DNA of 38,378 nt from Streptomyces adelaidensis (GTDB taxonomy: Bacteria; Actinomycetota; Actinomycetes; Streptomycetales; Streptomycetaceae). Location: assembly GCF_016598475.1 (NCBI RefSeq), contig NZ_JAEMUX010000079.1, forward strand, positions 1 through 38,378, read 5' to 3'. Below, piece after piece: positions 1-8,126 of this stretch (the stretch's first letter is position 1; each line of letters starts with the position of its first letter). Under the pieces are notes generated by a model. That model searched no databases, was not told the origin of the DNA, and saw nothing but the letters and a program-made list of their open reading frames with translations. Both the position numbers and the translations under genes were made by a program.

Positions 1-38
1 ACGCGAGAACGCGAGAACGCGAGAACGCGAGAACGCGA
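1..38. repeat. 8-bp tandem repeat at window edge
   Basis: The unit ACGCGAGA is repeated about 4.75 times without a mismatch and runs off the left edge, so the true copy number is unknown. It ends 4 bp before the stop codon of the minus-strand TetR gene and so lies in its 3' flank. Confidence 0.85.
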
Positions 39-42
39 TGCG

Positions 43-612
43 TCAGCGCATGCCCGCCGCGTCGAGCAGCGTGGCCACCGTGGGGCTGATGAGCCCGGCC
101 AGGGTGTCGGCCTGGATGCCCGCGCGGGCGCTGGCGCCGTCGAAGACCAGGCTGAGCTGCCGGGCCAGCAGGTCGGGATCGGCCGCGCCGCCCCGCTCGG
201 CCTCGGCACGGAAGAAGGCCGTCAGGTTCGCCTTGACCTGGTGGGCCACCTGGCTCGCGGGGTGGCTCTGATTCTTGAGCTCGATCTGAACGGCGAGGTA
301 CTGGCAGCCTCGGAACTCGGGCGCGACCGACTGCGACTCGACCTGCTCGAAGACATGCAGGATGCGCTCGCGGGGTGAACGGCCATCGCCCGCCGCGGGC
401 AGGAGCCCGGTCACGAAGGCGGCGGAGCCCTCCTTCAGGCTCGCGGCCAGCAGCTCGTCCTTGCTCTCGAACAGCTGGTACAGCGAGCGCTTCGACACCC
501 CCGCCGCCTTGCACAGCGCCTCGACGCCGATGCCGACACCGTCTCGGTAGGTGAGCGTGGCCGCCGCCTCCAGCAGCCGCTCTCTGGTGCTTGGCTTCAT
601 TTCGGTGGTCAT
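43..612 (-). CDS. TetR/AcrR-family transcriptional repressor
   Basis: Predicted one-component repressor of 189 residues, the usual TetR size. The N-terminal helix-turn-helix spans about residues 8-55 (RERLLEAAATLTYRDG, then GVSKRSLYQLFESKDELL), which is the canonical TetR DNA-binding pattern. The rest is the variable helical ligand-binding domain. The ATG at 612 is the natural start because the HTH begins ten residues later. A perfect 16-bp palindrome lies 32 bp upstream, which suggests autoregulation. TetR genes of this type often sit beside a DUF3533/YhgE-like membrane protein; here the adjacent copy is only a fragment, so the regulator may have lost its main target. The ligand is unknown. 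Confidence 0.9.
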   Translation of the reverse strand: MTTEMKPSTRERLLEAAATLTYRDGVGIGVEALCKAAGVSKRSLYQLFESKDELLAASLKEGSAAFVTGLLPAAGDGRSPRERILHVFEQVESQSVAPEFRGCQYLAVQIELKNQSHPASQVAHQVKANLTAFFRAEAERGGAADPDLLARQLSLVFDGASARAGIQADTLAGLISPTVATLLDAAGMR

Positions 613-621
613 GGTGCGAGA

Positions 622-975
622 TTAACTCGATCCGGACGAAATAAAAACCGATCGGTTTTCAGTGTCGGTGCCCGCCGTCCCCGGCTGTGTCCCGGCCGGG
701 AGGCGGTGCAGCCCCTTGCGGTCGTACCAGCCCGTCACGCCGAAGCCGGACGGCGCGGCCGCCACGAGGCCGGCGGCCATCATCGCCCAGCCCCGCGTCA
801 GACCCGCGTCGCCCTGGGCATCGTAGTAGAGGATCGAGCGGATGCCGCCGGTGATCTGCCGCAGTGGCTCGAACTCCGCGAGGAAGTGGTAGAAGCCGGG
901 CAGCGCCTCCAGGGGGGTGGTGGCGCCGGCGGTCGGCACCGCCATCCCGATGAAGACCAGCGTGACCACGGCACC
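622..975 (-). pseudogene. C-terminal remnant of a DUF3533/YhgE-like membrane protein
   Basis: The minus strand reads through VPTAGATTPLEALPGF, FEPLRQITGGIRSILYYDA and a final hydrophobic segment (WAMMAAGLVAAAPSGFG) to a stop at 622. This matches the last part of DUF3533/YhgE-type transporters that sit next to TetR regulators. The N-terminal two thirds are absent; the reading ends abruptly near 975, where a plus-strand transposase fragment begins. No start codon or RBS is present. It is a relic, probably once controlled by the neighbouring TetR. Confidence 0.65.
644..659. promoter_or_regulatory. Probable TetR operator
   Basis: AAAACCGATCGGTTTT is a perfect 16-bp palindrome, AT-flanked in an otherwise GC-rich region, 32-47 bp upstream of the TetR start. 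ACCG...CGGT half-sites are common for AcrR-type TetR proteins. Binding by the adjacent regulator is inferred. Confidence 0.7.
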
Positions 976-1129
976 GTCGTGGTGGAAGCACTCACCATCA
1001 CGAACATGGTCAAGTCCGCCAAGGGAACCGTGGACCGACCAGGCAAGAACGTCGCCCAGAAATCCGGGCTGAACCGCTCGATCAGCGGGGAGGCATGGGG
1101 CCGCACGGTCACCCTGCTCGCGGTCAGGA
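970..1129 (+). pseudogene. TnpB-like transposase fragment (IS200/IS605 group)
   Basis: The plus strand encodes GTVVVEALTITNMVKSAKG, then GLNRSISGEAWG. This resembles the stretch of TnpB/OrfB proteins where a 'VVEDLxVxNM' segment precedes 'KAGLNRSI...W'. Only about 53 residues survive. The RuvC and zinc-finger parts, the start codon and any element ends are missing. The fragment is sandwiched between relics of unrelated genes on the other strand. Confidence 0.6.
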
Positions 1130-1287
1130 GGAGGCTGTCCCAGCCGATGAAGGTGGAGATGACGTCGCCGTGTCGATGGATCAGCTGCCCGGCCTGAGCC
1201 ATGTCGGCGCTGGTGTCCTTGACGTAGCGGATGTTCTGGTGCTCGCGGGCCAGCTTGCTGACCGTCTCGGGATCGAGGCTCAGCCCT
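1128..1287 (-). pseudogene. Dihydrodipicolinate synthase (DapA)-family fragment
   Basis: The minus strand reads GLSLDPETVSKLAREHQNIR, then YVKDTSADMAQAGQLI and FIGWDSLLL. This is the DHDPS-family segment containing the Schiff-base lysine (the K of YVKDTS) and the following 'GxDSLLL' strand. About 53 residues remain of roughly 300, with no start or stop of their own. The left edge abuts the TnpB fragment and the right edge overlaps the ABC-ATPase tail by a few bases. Confidence 0.65.
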
Positions 1288-1510
1288 GGACCCCGAACTG
1301 GTCGGTGAGGTGCTGAACGTGATGAAGCGGCTGGCGACCAGCGGCATGACGATGATCGTGGTCACCCACGAGATCGGCTTCGCCCGCGGTGTCGCCGACG
1401 AAGTGGTCTTCATGTCCGAGGGTGTGCTCGTCGAGAAGGGACCGCCGTCCCAGGTCATCGACGCACCGGTCCACGAGTCCACGCGTACGTTCATCGACAG
1501 CATCCTCTGA
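1280..1510 (+). pseudogene. C-terminal fragment of a polar amino-acid ABC transporter ATPase (GlnQ-like)
   Basis: The reading begins exactly at the D-loop (SALDPELVGEVLNVMKRLA). It continues through the H-loop (MIVVTHEIGFARGVADEVVF) and the usual tail (EGVLVEKGPPSQVI, then STRTFIDSIL) to a TGA at 1508-1510. The last 76 residues are intact and uninterrupted, but Walker A, the signature motif and Walker B are gone, so no ATPase can be made. The permease and binding-protein partners are absent. The junction with the DapA fragment falls at about 1280-1287. Confidence 0.85.
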
Positions 1511-1583
1511 CAGCGGCGCCGCTCTCTCCCGAGGCGGACGGGACGGTGCCGTACCCGGTCGGACGGCGTCTCGGATCGGCGTC

Positions 1584-2255
1584 TCAGATGGCGTCGCGAA
1601 TAGCCCGTTCGAAGCCCTCGACGTGACCGCGGGCGAGCCGCGCCGCCCTGTCGGCGTCACCGGCGACGATCGCCTCGATCAACGGCCCGTGCTCCTCGAC
1701 GTGGCCGGCCATGTCGGACAGACGGTCGATGAACAGGCACCAGATGCGGGTGGCCAGGTTGTCGTGGCGGACGAGGGTGTCCTCCAGATACGGGTTGTGC
1801 GCGGCGGCGTAGATGGCGCGATGGACCCGAAGATCCAGGTGCATGAGTCCGGCGGCGTCCTGCCCGGGGGAACCGGCGCTCTCCAGCGCCCGCCGCAGGG
1901 AAGTCAGGGTCGCGCGATCCGCCGCCGTGGCCCGCCGCGCGGCCTGGGCGGCCGCCAGGGGTTCCAGCTCCTGTCGGACCTCGGAGATGTGGGCCAGGTC
2001 GGTGATGTTGACCTCGGTGGCGAAGGTGCCGCGCCGGGGGTAGGTCGTGATGAGGCGCTCGTACTGGAGGCGCTTGAGCGCCTCGCGCACCGGCGTCCGT
2101 CCGACGCCGAGGGACTGCCCCAACTGCTCCTCGCTGATCGGTGTGCCCGGGCGGATCTCCAGCAGGACCAGCCGGTCGCGGATGGCACGGTAGGCGCGCT
2201 CGGCGAGGGACAGCTCCTCGCCCTCGACCCCGGGCTCGGTCGCCACGTACTGCAT
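1584..2255 (-). CDS. GntR-family (FadR/FCD subgroup) regulator of the sarcosine operon
   Basis: A 223-residue one-component regulator. The N-terminal winged helix carries the GntR signature ISEEQLGQSLGVGRTPVREA at about residues 40-59, followed by LKRLQYERLITTYPRRGTF. The C-terminal FCD-type domain has the D-x3-H pattern (HLDLRVHRAIYAAAHN) and later EEHGPLIEAI, which normally bind a metal and a small carboxylate. I prefer the ATG at 2255 because AAGGGGG precedes it at proper spacing; an in-frame ATG at 2288 would add 11 residues. It diverges from glyA/sox with a palindrome between them, so control of that operon is the natural inference; the effector is unknown. Confidence 0.85.
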   Translation of the reverse strand: MQYVATEPGVEGEELSLAERAYRAIRDRLVLLEIRPGTPISEEQLGQSLGVGRTPVREALKRLQYERLITTYPRRGTFATEVNITDLAHISEVRQELEPLAAAQAARRATAADRATLTSLRRALESAGSPGQDAAGLMHLDLRVHRAIYAAAHNPYLEDTLVRHDNLATRIWCLFIDRLSDMAGHVEEHGPLIEAIVAGDADRAARLARGHVEGFERAIRDAI

Positions 2256-2303
2256 GAGGCCCCCTTGACCTTGCCGACGAACTCCCATACCTTACCGCAG
2301 AGT

Positions 2304-2315
2304 CTGATATATCAG
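2304..2315. promoter_or_regulatory. Probable GntR operator between the regulator and glyA
   Basis: CTGATATATCAG is a perfect 12-bp palindrome. A further CATCAG half-site lies just downstream at 2321-2326. It sits 35 bp before the glyA start and 48 bp before the GntR start, where it could control both divergent transcripts. FCD-type GntR proteins typically use short AT-centred palindromes like this. Confidence 0.65.
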
Positions 2316-2349
2316 TCGCTCATCAGTTGGCTCTCAGGATGGTGTACAG

Positions 2350-3693
2350 ATGGCCACGAACCCGTCGCCCACCACGCTCACCTCCCCCCTCTCCCTCCCG
2401 CTCGGCGAGCTCGACCCGGAGGTCGCCGCCGCCGTCGACGCCGAGCTGCACCGTCAGCAGTCCACGCTCGAGATGATCGCCTCGGAGAACTTCGCCCCGG
2501 CCGCCGTCATGGAGGCCCAGGGGTCGGTCCTGACCAACAAGTACGCCGAGGGCTACCCGGGCCGCCGCTACTACGGCGGCTGCGAGCACGTCGGCGTCAT
2601 CGAGCAGCTGGCCATCGCCCGGGTCAAGGAACTGTTCGGCGCCGAGGCCGCGAACGTACAGCCGCACTCGGGCGCCCAGGCCAACGCGGCCGCCATGTTC
2701 GCGCTGCTCCAGCCCGGCGACACCATCCTCGGCCTCGACCTGGCGCACGGCGGGCACCTGACCCACGGCATGCGCCTCAACTACTCCGGCAAGCTGTACG
2801 ACGTCGTGCCGTACCACGTGCGCGAGTCCGACCTGCGCATCGACATGGACGAGGTCGAGCAGCTCGCTCTCGCGCACCGGCCCAAGATGATCGTCGCCGG
2901 CTGGTCGGCCTACCCCCGGCAGCTGGACTTCGCCGCGTTCCGCCGGATCGCCGACGCGGTGGGCGCATACCTGATGGTGGACATGGCGCACTTCGCCGGG
3001 CTGGTGGCCGCGGGCCTCCACCCGAACCCGGTGCCGTACGCCGACGTGGTGACGACCACCACGCACAAGACCCTCGGCGGACCGCGCGGCGGTGTGATCC
3101 TCAGCCGCGCCGACCTCGCCAAGAAGATCAACTCCGCGGTCTTCCCGGGCCAGCAGGGCGGCCCGCTGGAGCACGTCATCGCGGCGAAGGCGGTGGCCTT
3201 CAAGGTGGCGGCCGGCGAGGGGTTCAGGGAGCGCCAGCGGCGCACCCTGGACGGCGCCCGCATCCTCGCCGGACGGCTGCTGGCCGACGACGTCGCCGAG
3301 GCCGGGATCACGGTCCTGACCGGCGGCACCGAAGTCCACCTGGTCCTCGTCGACCTGCGGAACTCCGCGCTCGACGGGCGCCAGGCCGAGGACCGGCTGC
3401 ACCGCGTCGGCATCACCGTCAACCGCAACGCGGTGCCGTTCGACCCGCGCCCGCCGATGGTCTCCTCAGGCCTGCGCATCGGCACCCCGGCCCTGGCCAC
3501 CCGCGGCTTCGGCGAGACGGAGTTCCGGGAGGTCGCCGACATCATCGCCCAGGCCCTGAAGGAGGAGCAGCTCGGCGACGAGCGCGCGGCCGGGCTGCGT
3601 GAACGGGTCGAGAAGCTCGCCGCCGCGTTCCCCCTCTATCCCCATCTGTCCCGCCCGACCCCCCCGCCCCACCTGAACGGAGACGCGGCATGA
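2350..3693 (+). CDS. glyA: Serine hydroxymethyltransferase
   Basis: PLP enzyme interconverting glycine plus 5,10-methylene-THF with serine plus THF. The 447 residues show the full SHMT pattern: STLEMIASENFAP near residue 40, TNKYAEGYPGRRYYGGCE, PHSGAQAN, VDMAHFAGLVAAG, and the PLP-lysine motif TTTTHKTLGGPRGG with Lys240. It is the first gene of the sarcosine operon and its stop overlaps the soxB start (ATGA). This suggests a dedicated catabolic paralogue that turns sarcosine-derived glycine and its methyl-derived folate unit into serine. A modest AGGA lies 10 bp before the ATG. Chromosomes of this type usually carry another housekeeping glyA, which cannot be checked here. Confidence 0.97.
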   Translation: MATNPSPTTLTSPLSLPLGELDPEVAAAVDAELHRQQSTLEMIASENFAPAAVMEAQGSVLTNKYAEGYPGRRYYGGCEHVGVIEQLAIARVKELFGAEAANVQPHSGAQANAAAMFALLQPGDTILGLDLAHGGHLTHGMRLNYSGKLYDVVPYHVRESDLRIDMDEVEQLALAHRPKMIVAGWSAYPRQLDFAAFRRIADAVGAYLMVDMAHFAGLVAAGLHPNPVPYADVVTTTTHKTLGGPRGGVILSRADLAKKINSAVFPGQQGGPLEHVIAAKAVAFKVAAGEGFRERQRRTLDGARILAGRLLADDVAEAGITVLTGGTEVHLVLVDLRNSALDGRQAEDRLHRVGITVNRNAVPFDPRPPMVSSGLRIGTPALATRGFGETEFREVADIIAQALKEEQLGDERAAGLRERVEKLAAAFPLYPHLSRPTPPPHLNGDAA

Positions 3694-4910
3694 CCAGCGA
3701 GCCGCTGCCGGAGCACCCGGACTTCCTCTGGCGCAACCCCGAGCCGCGCTCCTCGTACGACGTCGTCATCGTCGGCGCGGGCGGCCACGGCCTGGCCACC
3801 GCCTACTACCTCGCCAAGAACCACGGCATCACCAACGTCGCCGTCCTGGAGAAGGGCTGGCTGGCCGGCGGCAACATGGCCCGCAACACCACGATCATCC
3901 GCTCCAGCTACCTGTGGGACGAGAGCGCGGCGATCTACGAGCACGCGCTCAAGCTGTGGGAGCGGCTCCCGGAGGAGCTGGACTACGACTTCCTCTTCAG
4001 CCAGCGCGGCGTCCTCAACCTCGCGCACACCCTCCAGGATGTCCGTGAGAGCATGCGCCGCGTCAACGCCAACCGCCTCAACGGCGTCGACGCCGAGTGG
4101 CTCGAACCGGACGAGGTCGCCAAGGTCTGCCCCATCCTCAACGTCTCGTCCCGCACCCGCTACCCGGTCCTCGGCGGCACCTTCCAGCCGCGGGCCGGCA
4201 TCGCCAAACACGACCACGTCGCCTGGGCACTGGCCCGTCGCGCCGACGAGATGGGCGTGGACCTGATCCAGGGCTGCGAGGTCACCGGCTTCGTCAAGGA
4301 CGGCGACCGGGTCGTGGGGGTCGAGACGAACCTCGGCCGCGTCAACGCCGGCCGGGTCGGTCTCGCGGCCGCCGGGCACAGCAGCGTGCTGGCCGAGCGG
4401 GCGGGCGTACGGCTGCCGGTGCAGTCGCATCCCCTGCAGGCGCTGGTCTCGGAGCTGCACGAGCCGGTGCACCCGACGGTCGTCATGTCGAACCACGTGC
4501 ACGTCTACGTCTCCCAGGCCCACAAGGGCGAGCTGGTGATGGGCGCGGGCGTCGACTCCTACAACGGCTACGGGCAGCGCGGCTCCTTCCACGTGATCGA
4601 GCAGCAGATGGCCGCCGCCGTCGAGCTGTTCCCCGTCTTCGCCCGGGCGCACGTGCTGCGGACCTGGGGCGGCATCGTCGACGTCACCCCGGACGCCTCC
4701 CCGATCATCGGCACCACCCCCGTCGAGAACCTCTACGTCAACTGCGGCTGGGGCACCGGCGGGTTCAAGGCCACCCCGGCCGCGGGCTGGACCTTCGCGC
4801 ACACCATCGCCACCGGCGAACCGCATCCGCTCAACGCCCCCTTCGCCCTCGAACGCTTCACGACGGGCGCCCTGATCGACGAACACGGCGCCGCAGCCGT
4901 GGCCCACTGA
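3690..4910 (+). CDS. soxB: Sarcosine oxidase, beta subunit
   Basis: FAD/FMN-binding catalytic subunit of heterotetrameric sarcosine oxidase, which oxidatively demethylates sarcosine. The N-terminal Rossmann motif VVIVGAGGHGLATAYYLA covers about residues 26-43, followed by VAVLEKGWLAGGNMARNTT. The segment RAGIAKHDHVAWA places His174 where the covalent 8-alpha-FMN histidine lies in characterised beta subunits (inferred by position). The C-terminal GTGGFKATPAAGW matches the DAO fold. Its 406 residues are normal for the family. It overlaps glyA by 4 bp and is separated by 34 bp from soxD. Confidence 0.96.
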   Translation: MTSEPLPEHPDFLWRNPEPRSSYDVVIVGAGGHGLATAYYLAKNHGITNVAVLEKGWLAGGNMARNTTIIRSSYLWDESAAIYEHALKLWERLPEELDYDFLFSQRGVLNLAHTLQDVRESMRRVNANRLNGVDAEWLEPDEVAKVCPILNVSSRTRYPVLGGTFQPRAGIAKHDHVAWALARRADEMGVDLIQGCEVTGFVKDGDRVVGVETNLGRVNAGRVGLAAAGHSSVLAERAGVRLPVQSHPLQALVSELHEPVHPTVVMSNHVHVYVSQAHKGELVMGAGVDSYNGYGQRGSFHVIEQQMAAAVELFPVFARAHVLRTWGGIVDVTPDASPIIGTTPVENLYVNCGWGTGGFKATPAAGWTFAHTIATGEPHPLNAPFALERFTTGALIDEHGAAAVAH

Positions 4911-4944
4911 ACGCCCGCCCAGGGCCCGCTGAGAGAAGGACACC

Positions 4945-5241
4945 GTGCTGCTGATCGGCTGCCCATGGTGCGGTCCCCGTGACGAGACCGAGTACCACTA
5001 CGGGGGACAGGCCCATGTCCCCCACCCCGAGACCCCCGCGGACCTCGACGACCGGCAGTGGGCCGAGTACGTCTTCTACCGCGACAACGCCAAGGGCCCC
5101 TTCGCCGAGCGGTGGGTGCACAGCACCGGCTGCCGCCGCTGGTTCAACGTCCTGCGCGACACCGTCACCAACGAGGTGCTCGCCGCCTACCGGCTCGACG
5201 AGCCCCGCCCCGAACTGCCCCAGGCCGGAGGGAACCGATGA
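4945..5241 (+). CDS. soxD: Sarcosine oxidase, delta subunit
   Basis: Small zinc-binding subunit (98 residues) of the heterotetramer. Cys6 and Cys9 (CPWCG) plus His59 and Cys63 (WVHSTGC) reproduce the four zinc ligands known for delta subunits. The start is GTG, with AGAAGGA four bases upstream, and it begins directly with LLIGCPWCG as the family does. Its stop overlaps the soxA start (ATGA), which indicates translational coupling. Confidence 0.95.
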   Translation: MLLIGCPWCGPRDETEYHYGGQAHVPHPETPADLDDRQWAEYVFYRDNAKGPFAERWVHSTGCRRWFNVLRDTVTNEVLAAYRLDEPRPELPQAGGNR

Positions 5242-8126
5242 CCGACCAGCACTTCCGGCTCCGGCAAGGAGGCCGCGTCGACCGCGCCACCGAGCTGCGG
5301 TTCACCGTCGACGGGCGGGAACTGACCGGGCACCCCGGAGACACCGTCGCCTCGGCCATGCTGGCGAACGGCCTCGTCGAGGTCGCTCCGTCGCTCTACC
5401 GCGGCCGCCCCCGCGGCATCGTCTCCGCGGGCGTCGAGGAACCCAACGCCCTGCTGCAACTCGACGGCCCGCACTCGGAGGGCATGCTGCCGGCGACGAC
5501 GACAGAGCTGTACGACGGCCTGTCCGCCATGACACTGTCCGGGATGGGCCGGCTCGACCCGACCGCCGACCCCGCCGTCTACGACAAGAAGTACGCGCAC
5601 ACCGACGTCCTCGTCGTCGGCGCCGGACCGGCCGGGCTCGCGGCAGCCGCCGCTGCCGCCGGCTCAGGCGCCCGCGTGATCCTCGTCGACGACCGGAGCG
5701 AGCCCGGCGGTTCGCTGCTCTCCGGGCGCACCGAGAGGGCAGGGGCGCACACCGCCCTGGAGTGGGTCGCCGAGGTCCGCGCGGCCCTCGACTCCGCCCC
5801 CGAGGTCGTCGTCATGCACCGCACCACGGCGTTCGGCTCGTACGACGACAACTACGTGCTGGCCCTGCAGCGGCGCACCGACCACCTCGGAGCCGACGCC
5901 CCCGAACCGTCCGACGGCATCTCGCGCCAGCGGCTGTGGCACATCCGGGCCCGCCAGGTGGTCCTGGCGACCGGTGCGCACGAGCGTCCGCTGGTCTTCG
6001 CCGGCAACGACCGCCCCGGCGTGATGCTCGCCGGAGCCGTGCGCTCGTATCTCAACCGGTACGCCGTGGCGCCGGGCTCACGGGCCGTGGTCGGCACGAC
6101 CAACGACAGCGCGTACGACACGGTCGCCGACCTCCACGCGGCCGGCATCGACATCGCCGCCGTCGTGGACGCGCGCCCGGAGCTGTCCCACCGGGCCGCC
6201 GAGGTCGCCGTGGCGACGGGGGTGCGGGTGCTGACGGGCAGTGCGGTGGTCGACACCGCGGGCGAGGCCCGGCTCACCGGCGTCACCGTCCAGGCCCTCG
6301 ACGCGGAGGGCCGACTCACCGGCGGACCCGAGTCGTTCGACTGCGACCTGCTCGCCGTCTCGGGCGGCTGGAGCCCGGTGGTACACCTGCACAGCCAGCG
6401 CCAGGGCAAGCTGCGCTGGGACGAGGGCCTGGTCGCCTTCGTTCCCGACGGCGCCGTACGGGACCAGCAGGTCGTCGGTGCGGCCAGGGGGACGTACGAC
6501 CTCGACGGCTGTCTTGCCGAAGGGGCACGGGCCGGTGCGCGGGCCGCGACGGGCGCCGGGTTCCCGGTGCCTGTGCCGTCATCCGACGGTGCGCGGTCCG
6601 AAGCCGGCCCGATGCGTGCACTGTGGCTGGTGCCCGCCCCCGACGGCGAACCCGCCGGCTGGGACACCCACTTCGTCGACCTGCAACGTGATGTCACGGT
6701 CGCCGACGTCTGGCGGTCCACCGGCGCCGGCATGCGCGGCGTCGAGCACGTCAAGCGCTACACCTCGCTCGGCACGGCCAACGACCAGGGCAAGACGTCC
6801 GGCGTCAACGCGATCGGTGTGATCGCCGAGGCCCTCGGCGGTTCACTGGGAGAGATCGGCACCACGGCCTACCGGGCGCCGTACACGCCGATCGCGTTCG
6901 CGGCCCTCGCCGGGCGTGAGCGCGGCGAGCTGTTCGACCCGGAGCGCACGACGTCCATCCACAGCTGGCACGTCGCGCACGGGGCGCTGTTCGAGGACGT
7001 CGGGCAGTGGAAGCGCCCCTGGTACTTCCCGCTGCCCGGTGAGGACATGGACACGGCCGTGGCCCGCGAGTGCCGTGCGGCCCGCGAGGGCGTGGCGGTC
7101 ATGGACGCCTCCACCCTCGGCAAGATCGAGGTCTGGGGCGCGGACGCGGGCGAGTTCCTCAACCGCGTCTACACCAACGCCTTCAAGAAGCTGAAGCCCG
7201 GCCTCGCCCGCTACGGCGTGATGTGCAAGCCCGACGGCATGATCTTCGACGACGGCGTGACCCTGCGCCTCGACGACAACCGCTACTTCATGACCACCAC
7301 GACCGGCGGCGCCGCCGGGGTCCTGGACTGGCTGGAGGAGTGGCTGCAGACCGAGTGGCCCGAACTCGACGTCCACTGCACCTCGGTGACCGAGCAATGG
7401 GCGACGATCGCCGTCGTCGGCCCCCGGTCGCGCCAGGTCGTCGCCCAGCTCGCGCCCGACGTCGACCTGTCCGCCGAGGCGTTCCCCTTCATGGCCTTCC
7501 GCGAGACCACCCTGGCCTCCGGCATCCCGGCCCGCATCTGCCGGATCTCCTTCTCCGGCGAACTCGCCTACGAGATCAACGTCTCCGCCTGGTACGGCCT
7601 GGCCGTCTGGGAGCAGGTGTACGAGGCCGGACAGCCGTACGGCATCACCCCGTACGGCACCGAGACCATGCACGTCCTGCGGGCCGAGAAGGGCTACATC
7701 ATCGTCGGCCAGGACACCGACGGCACCGTCACCCCGCAGGACGCGGGCATGTCCTGGGTGGTCTCCAAGCAGAAGGACTTCGTCGGCAAGCGGTCCTATT
7801 CCCGCCCCGACACCTCCCGCACCGACCGCAAGCAGCTGGTCGGCCTGCTGCCGAGCGATCGGACGACCCGGCTGCCCGAAGGCACCCAGCTCGTCGCACC
7901 GGACGTGCCCATCACCCCCGAGGCCGGGCCGGTGCCGATGCTCGGCCACGTCACCTCCAGCTACCACAGCCCGGCCCTCGGCCGCCCCTTCGCCCTCGCC
8001 CTCGTCGCCGACGGGCGGGCCAGGATCGGCGAGACCCTGCTCGCCCCGGTGGGTGATGACCTGGTGCCGGTCGAGGTGGCCGACTTCGTCCTCTACGACC
8101 CCGAAGGGACCAGGCGAGATGGCTGA
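5238..8126 (+). CDS. soxA: Sarcosine oxidase, alpha subunit (with folate-binding GcvT domain)
   Basis: Large subunit of 962 residues. The N-terminus holds the ferredoxin-like Fer2_4 domain (LRFTVDGRELTGHPGDTVAS, about residues 15-100). Next comes an NAD-binding Rossmann fold (VLVVGAGPAGLAAAAAAAG, about residue 125 on). The last roughly 380 residues are a GcvT/aminomethyltransferase-like domain that channels the methyl-derived carbon to THF (MDASTLGKIEVWGAD, YGVMCKPDGMIFDDGVT). The reading frame is open further upstream, but ATG 5238 is chosen because it overlaps the soxD stop and starts MTDQHFRLRQGGRVDR, the normal N-terminus. It overlaps soxG by 8 bp. Confidence 0.96.
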   Translation: MTDQHFRLRQGGRVDRATELRFTVDGRELTGHPGDTVASAMLANGLVEVAPSLYRGRPRGIVSAGVEEPNALLQLDGPHSEGMLPATTTELYDGLSAMTLSGMGRLDPTADPAVYDKKYAHTDVLVVGAGPAGLAAAAAAAGSGARVILVDDRSEPGGSLLSGRTERAGAHTALEWVAEVRAALDSAPEVVVMHRTTAFGSYDDNYVLALQRRTDHLGADAPEPSDGISRQRLWHIRARQVVLATGAHERPLVFAGNDRPGVMLAGAVRSYLNRYAVAPGSRAVVGTTNDSAYDTVADLHAAGIDIAAVVDARPELSHRAAEVAVATGVRVLTGSAVVDTAGEARLTGVTVQALDAEGRLTGGPESFDCDLLAVSGGWSPVVHLHSQRQGKLRWDEGLVAFVPDGAVRDQQVVGAARGTYDLDGCLAEGARAGARAATGAGFPVPVPSSDGARSEAGPMRALWLVPAPDGEPAGWDTHFVDLQRDVTVADVWRSTGAGMRGVEHVKRYTSLGTANDQGKTSGVNAIGVIAEALGGSLGEIGTTAYRAPYTPIAFAALAGRERGELFDPERTTSIHSWHVAHGALFEDVGQWKRPWYFPLPGEDMDTAVARECRAAREGVAVMDASTLGKIEVWGADAGEFLNRVYTNAFKKLKPGLARYGVMCKPDGMIFDDGVTLRLDDNRYFMTTTTGGAAGVLDWLEEWLQTEWPELDVHCTSVTEQWATIAVVGPRSRQVVAQLAPDVDLSAEAFPFMAFRETTLASGIPARICRISFSGELAYEINVSAWYGLAVWEQVYEAGQPYGITPYGTETMHVLRAEKGYIIVGQDTDGTVTPQDAGMSWVVSKQKDFVGKRSYSRPDTSRTDRKQLVGLLPSDRTTRLPEGTQLVAPDVPITPEAGPVPMLGHVTSSYHSPALGRPFALALVADGRARIGETLLAPVGDDLVPVEVADFVLYDPEGTRRDG

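Noticed and set aside
970..1129. Possibility that the TnpB piece is a functional IS605-type element with a guide RNA
   Set aside because: Only about 53 residues remain, without catalytic residues or element ends, so no active nuclease or omega-RNA can be supported.
2323..3402. Long open frame on the minus strand opposite glyA
   Set aside because: Its low-complexity Gly/Val/Asp/Arg-rich translation is the shadow of a high-GC gene; glyA on the other strand has unmistakable motifs.
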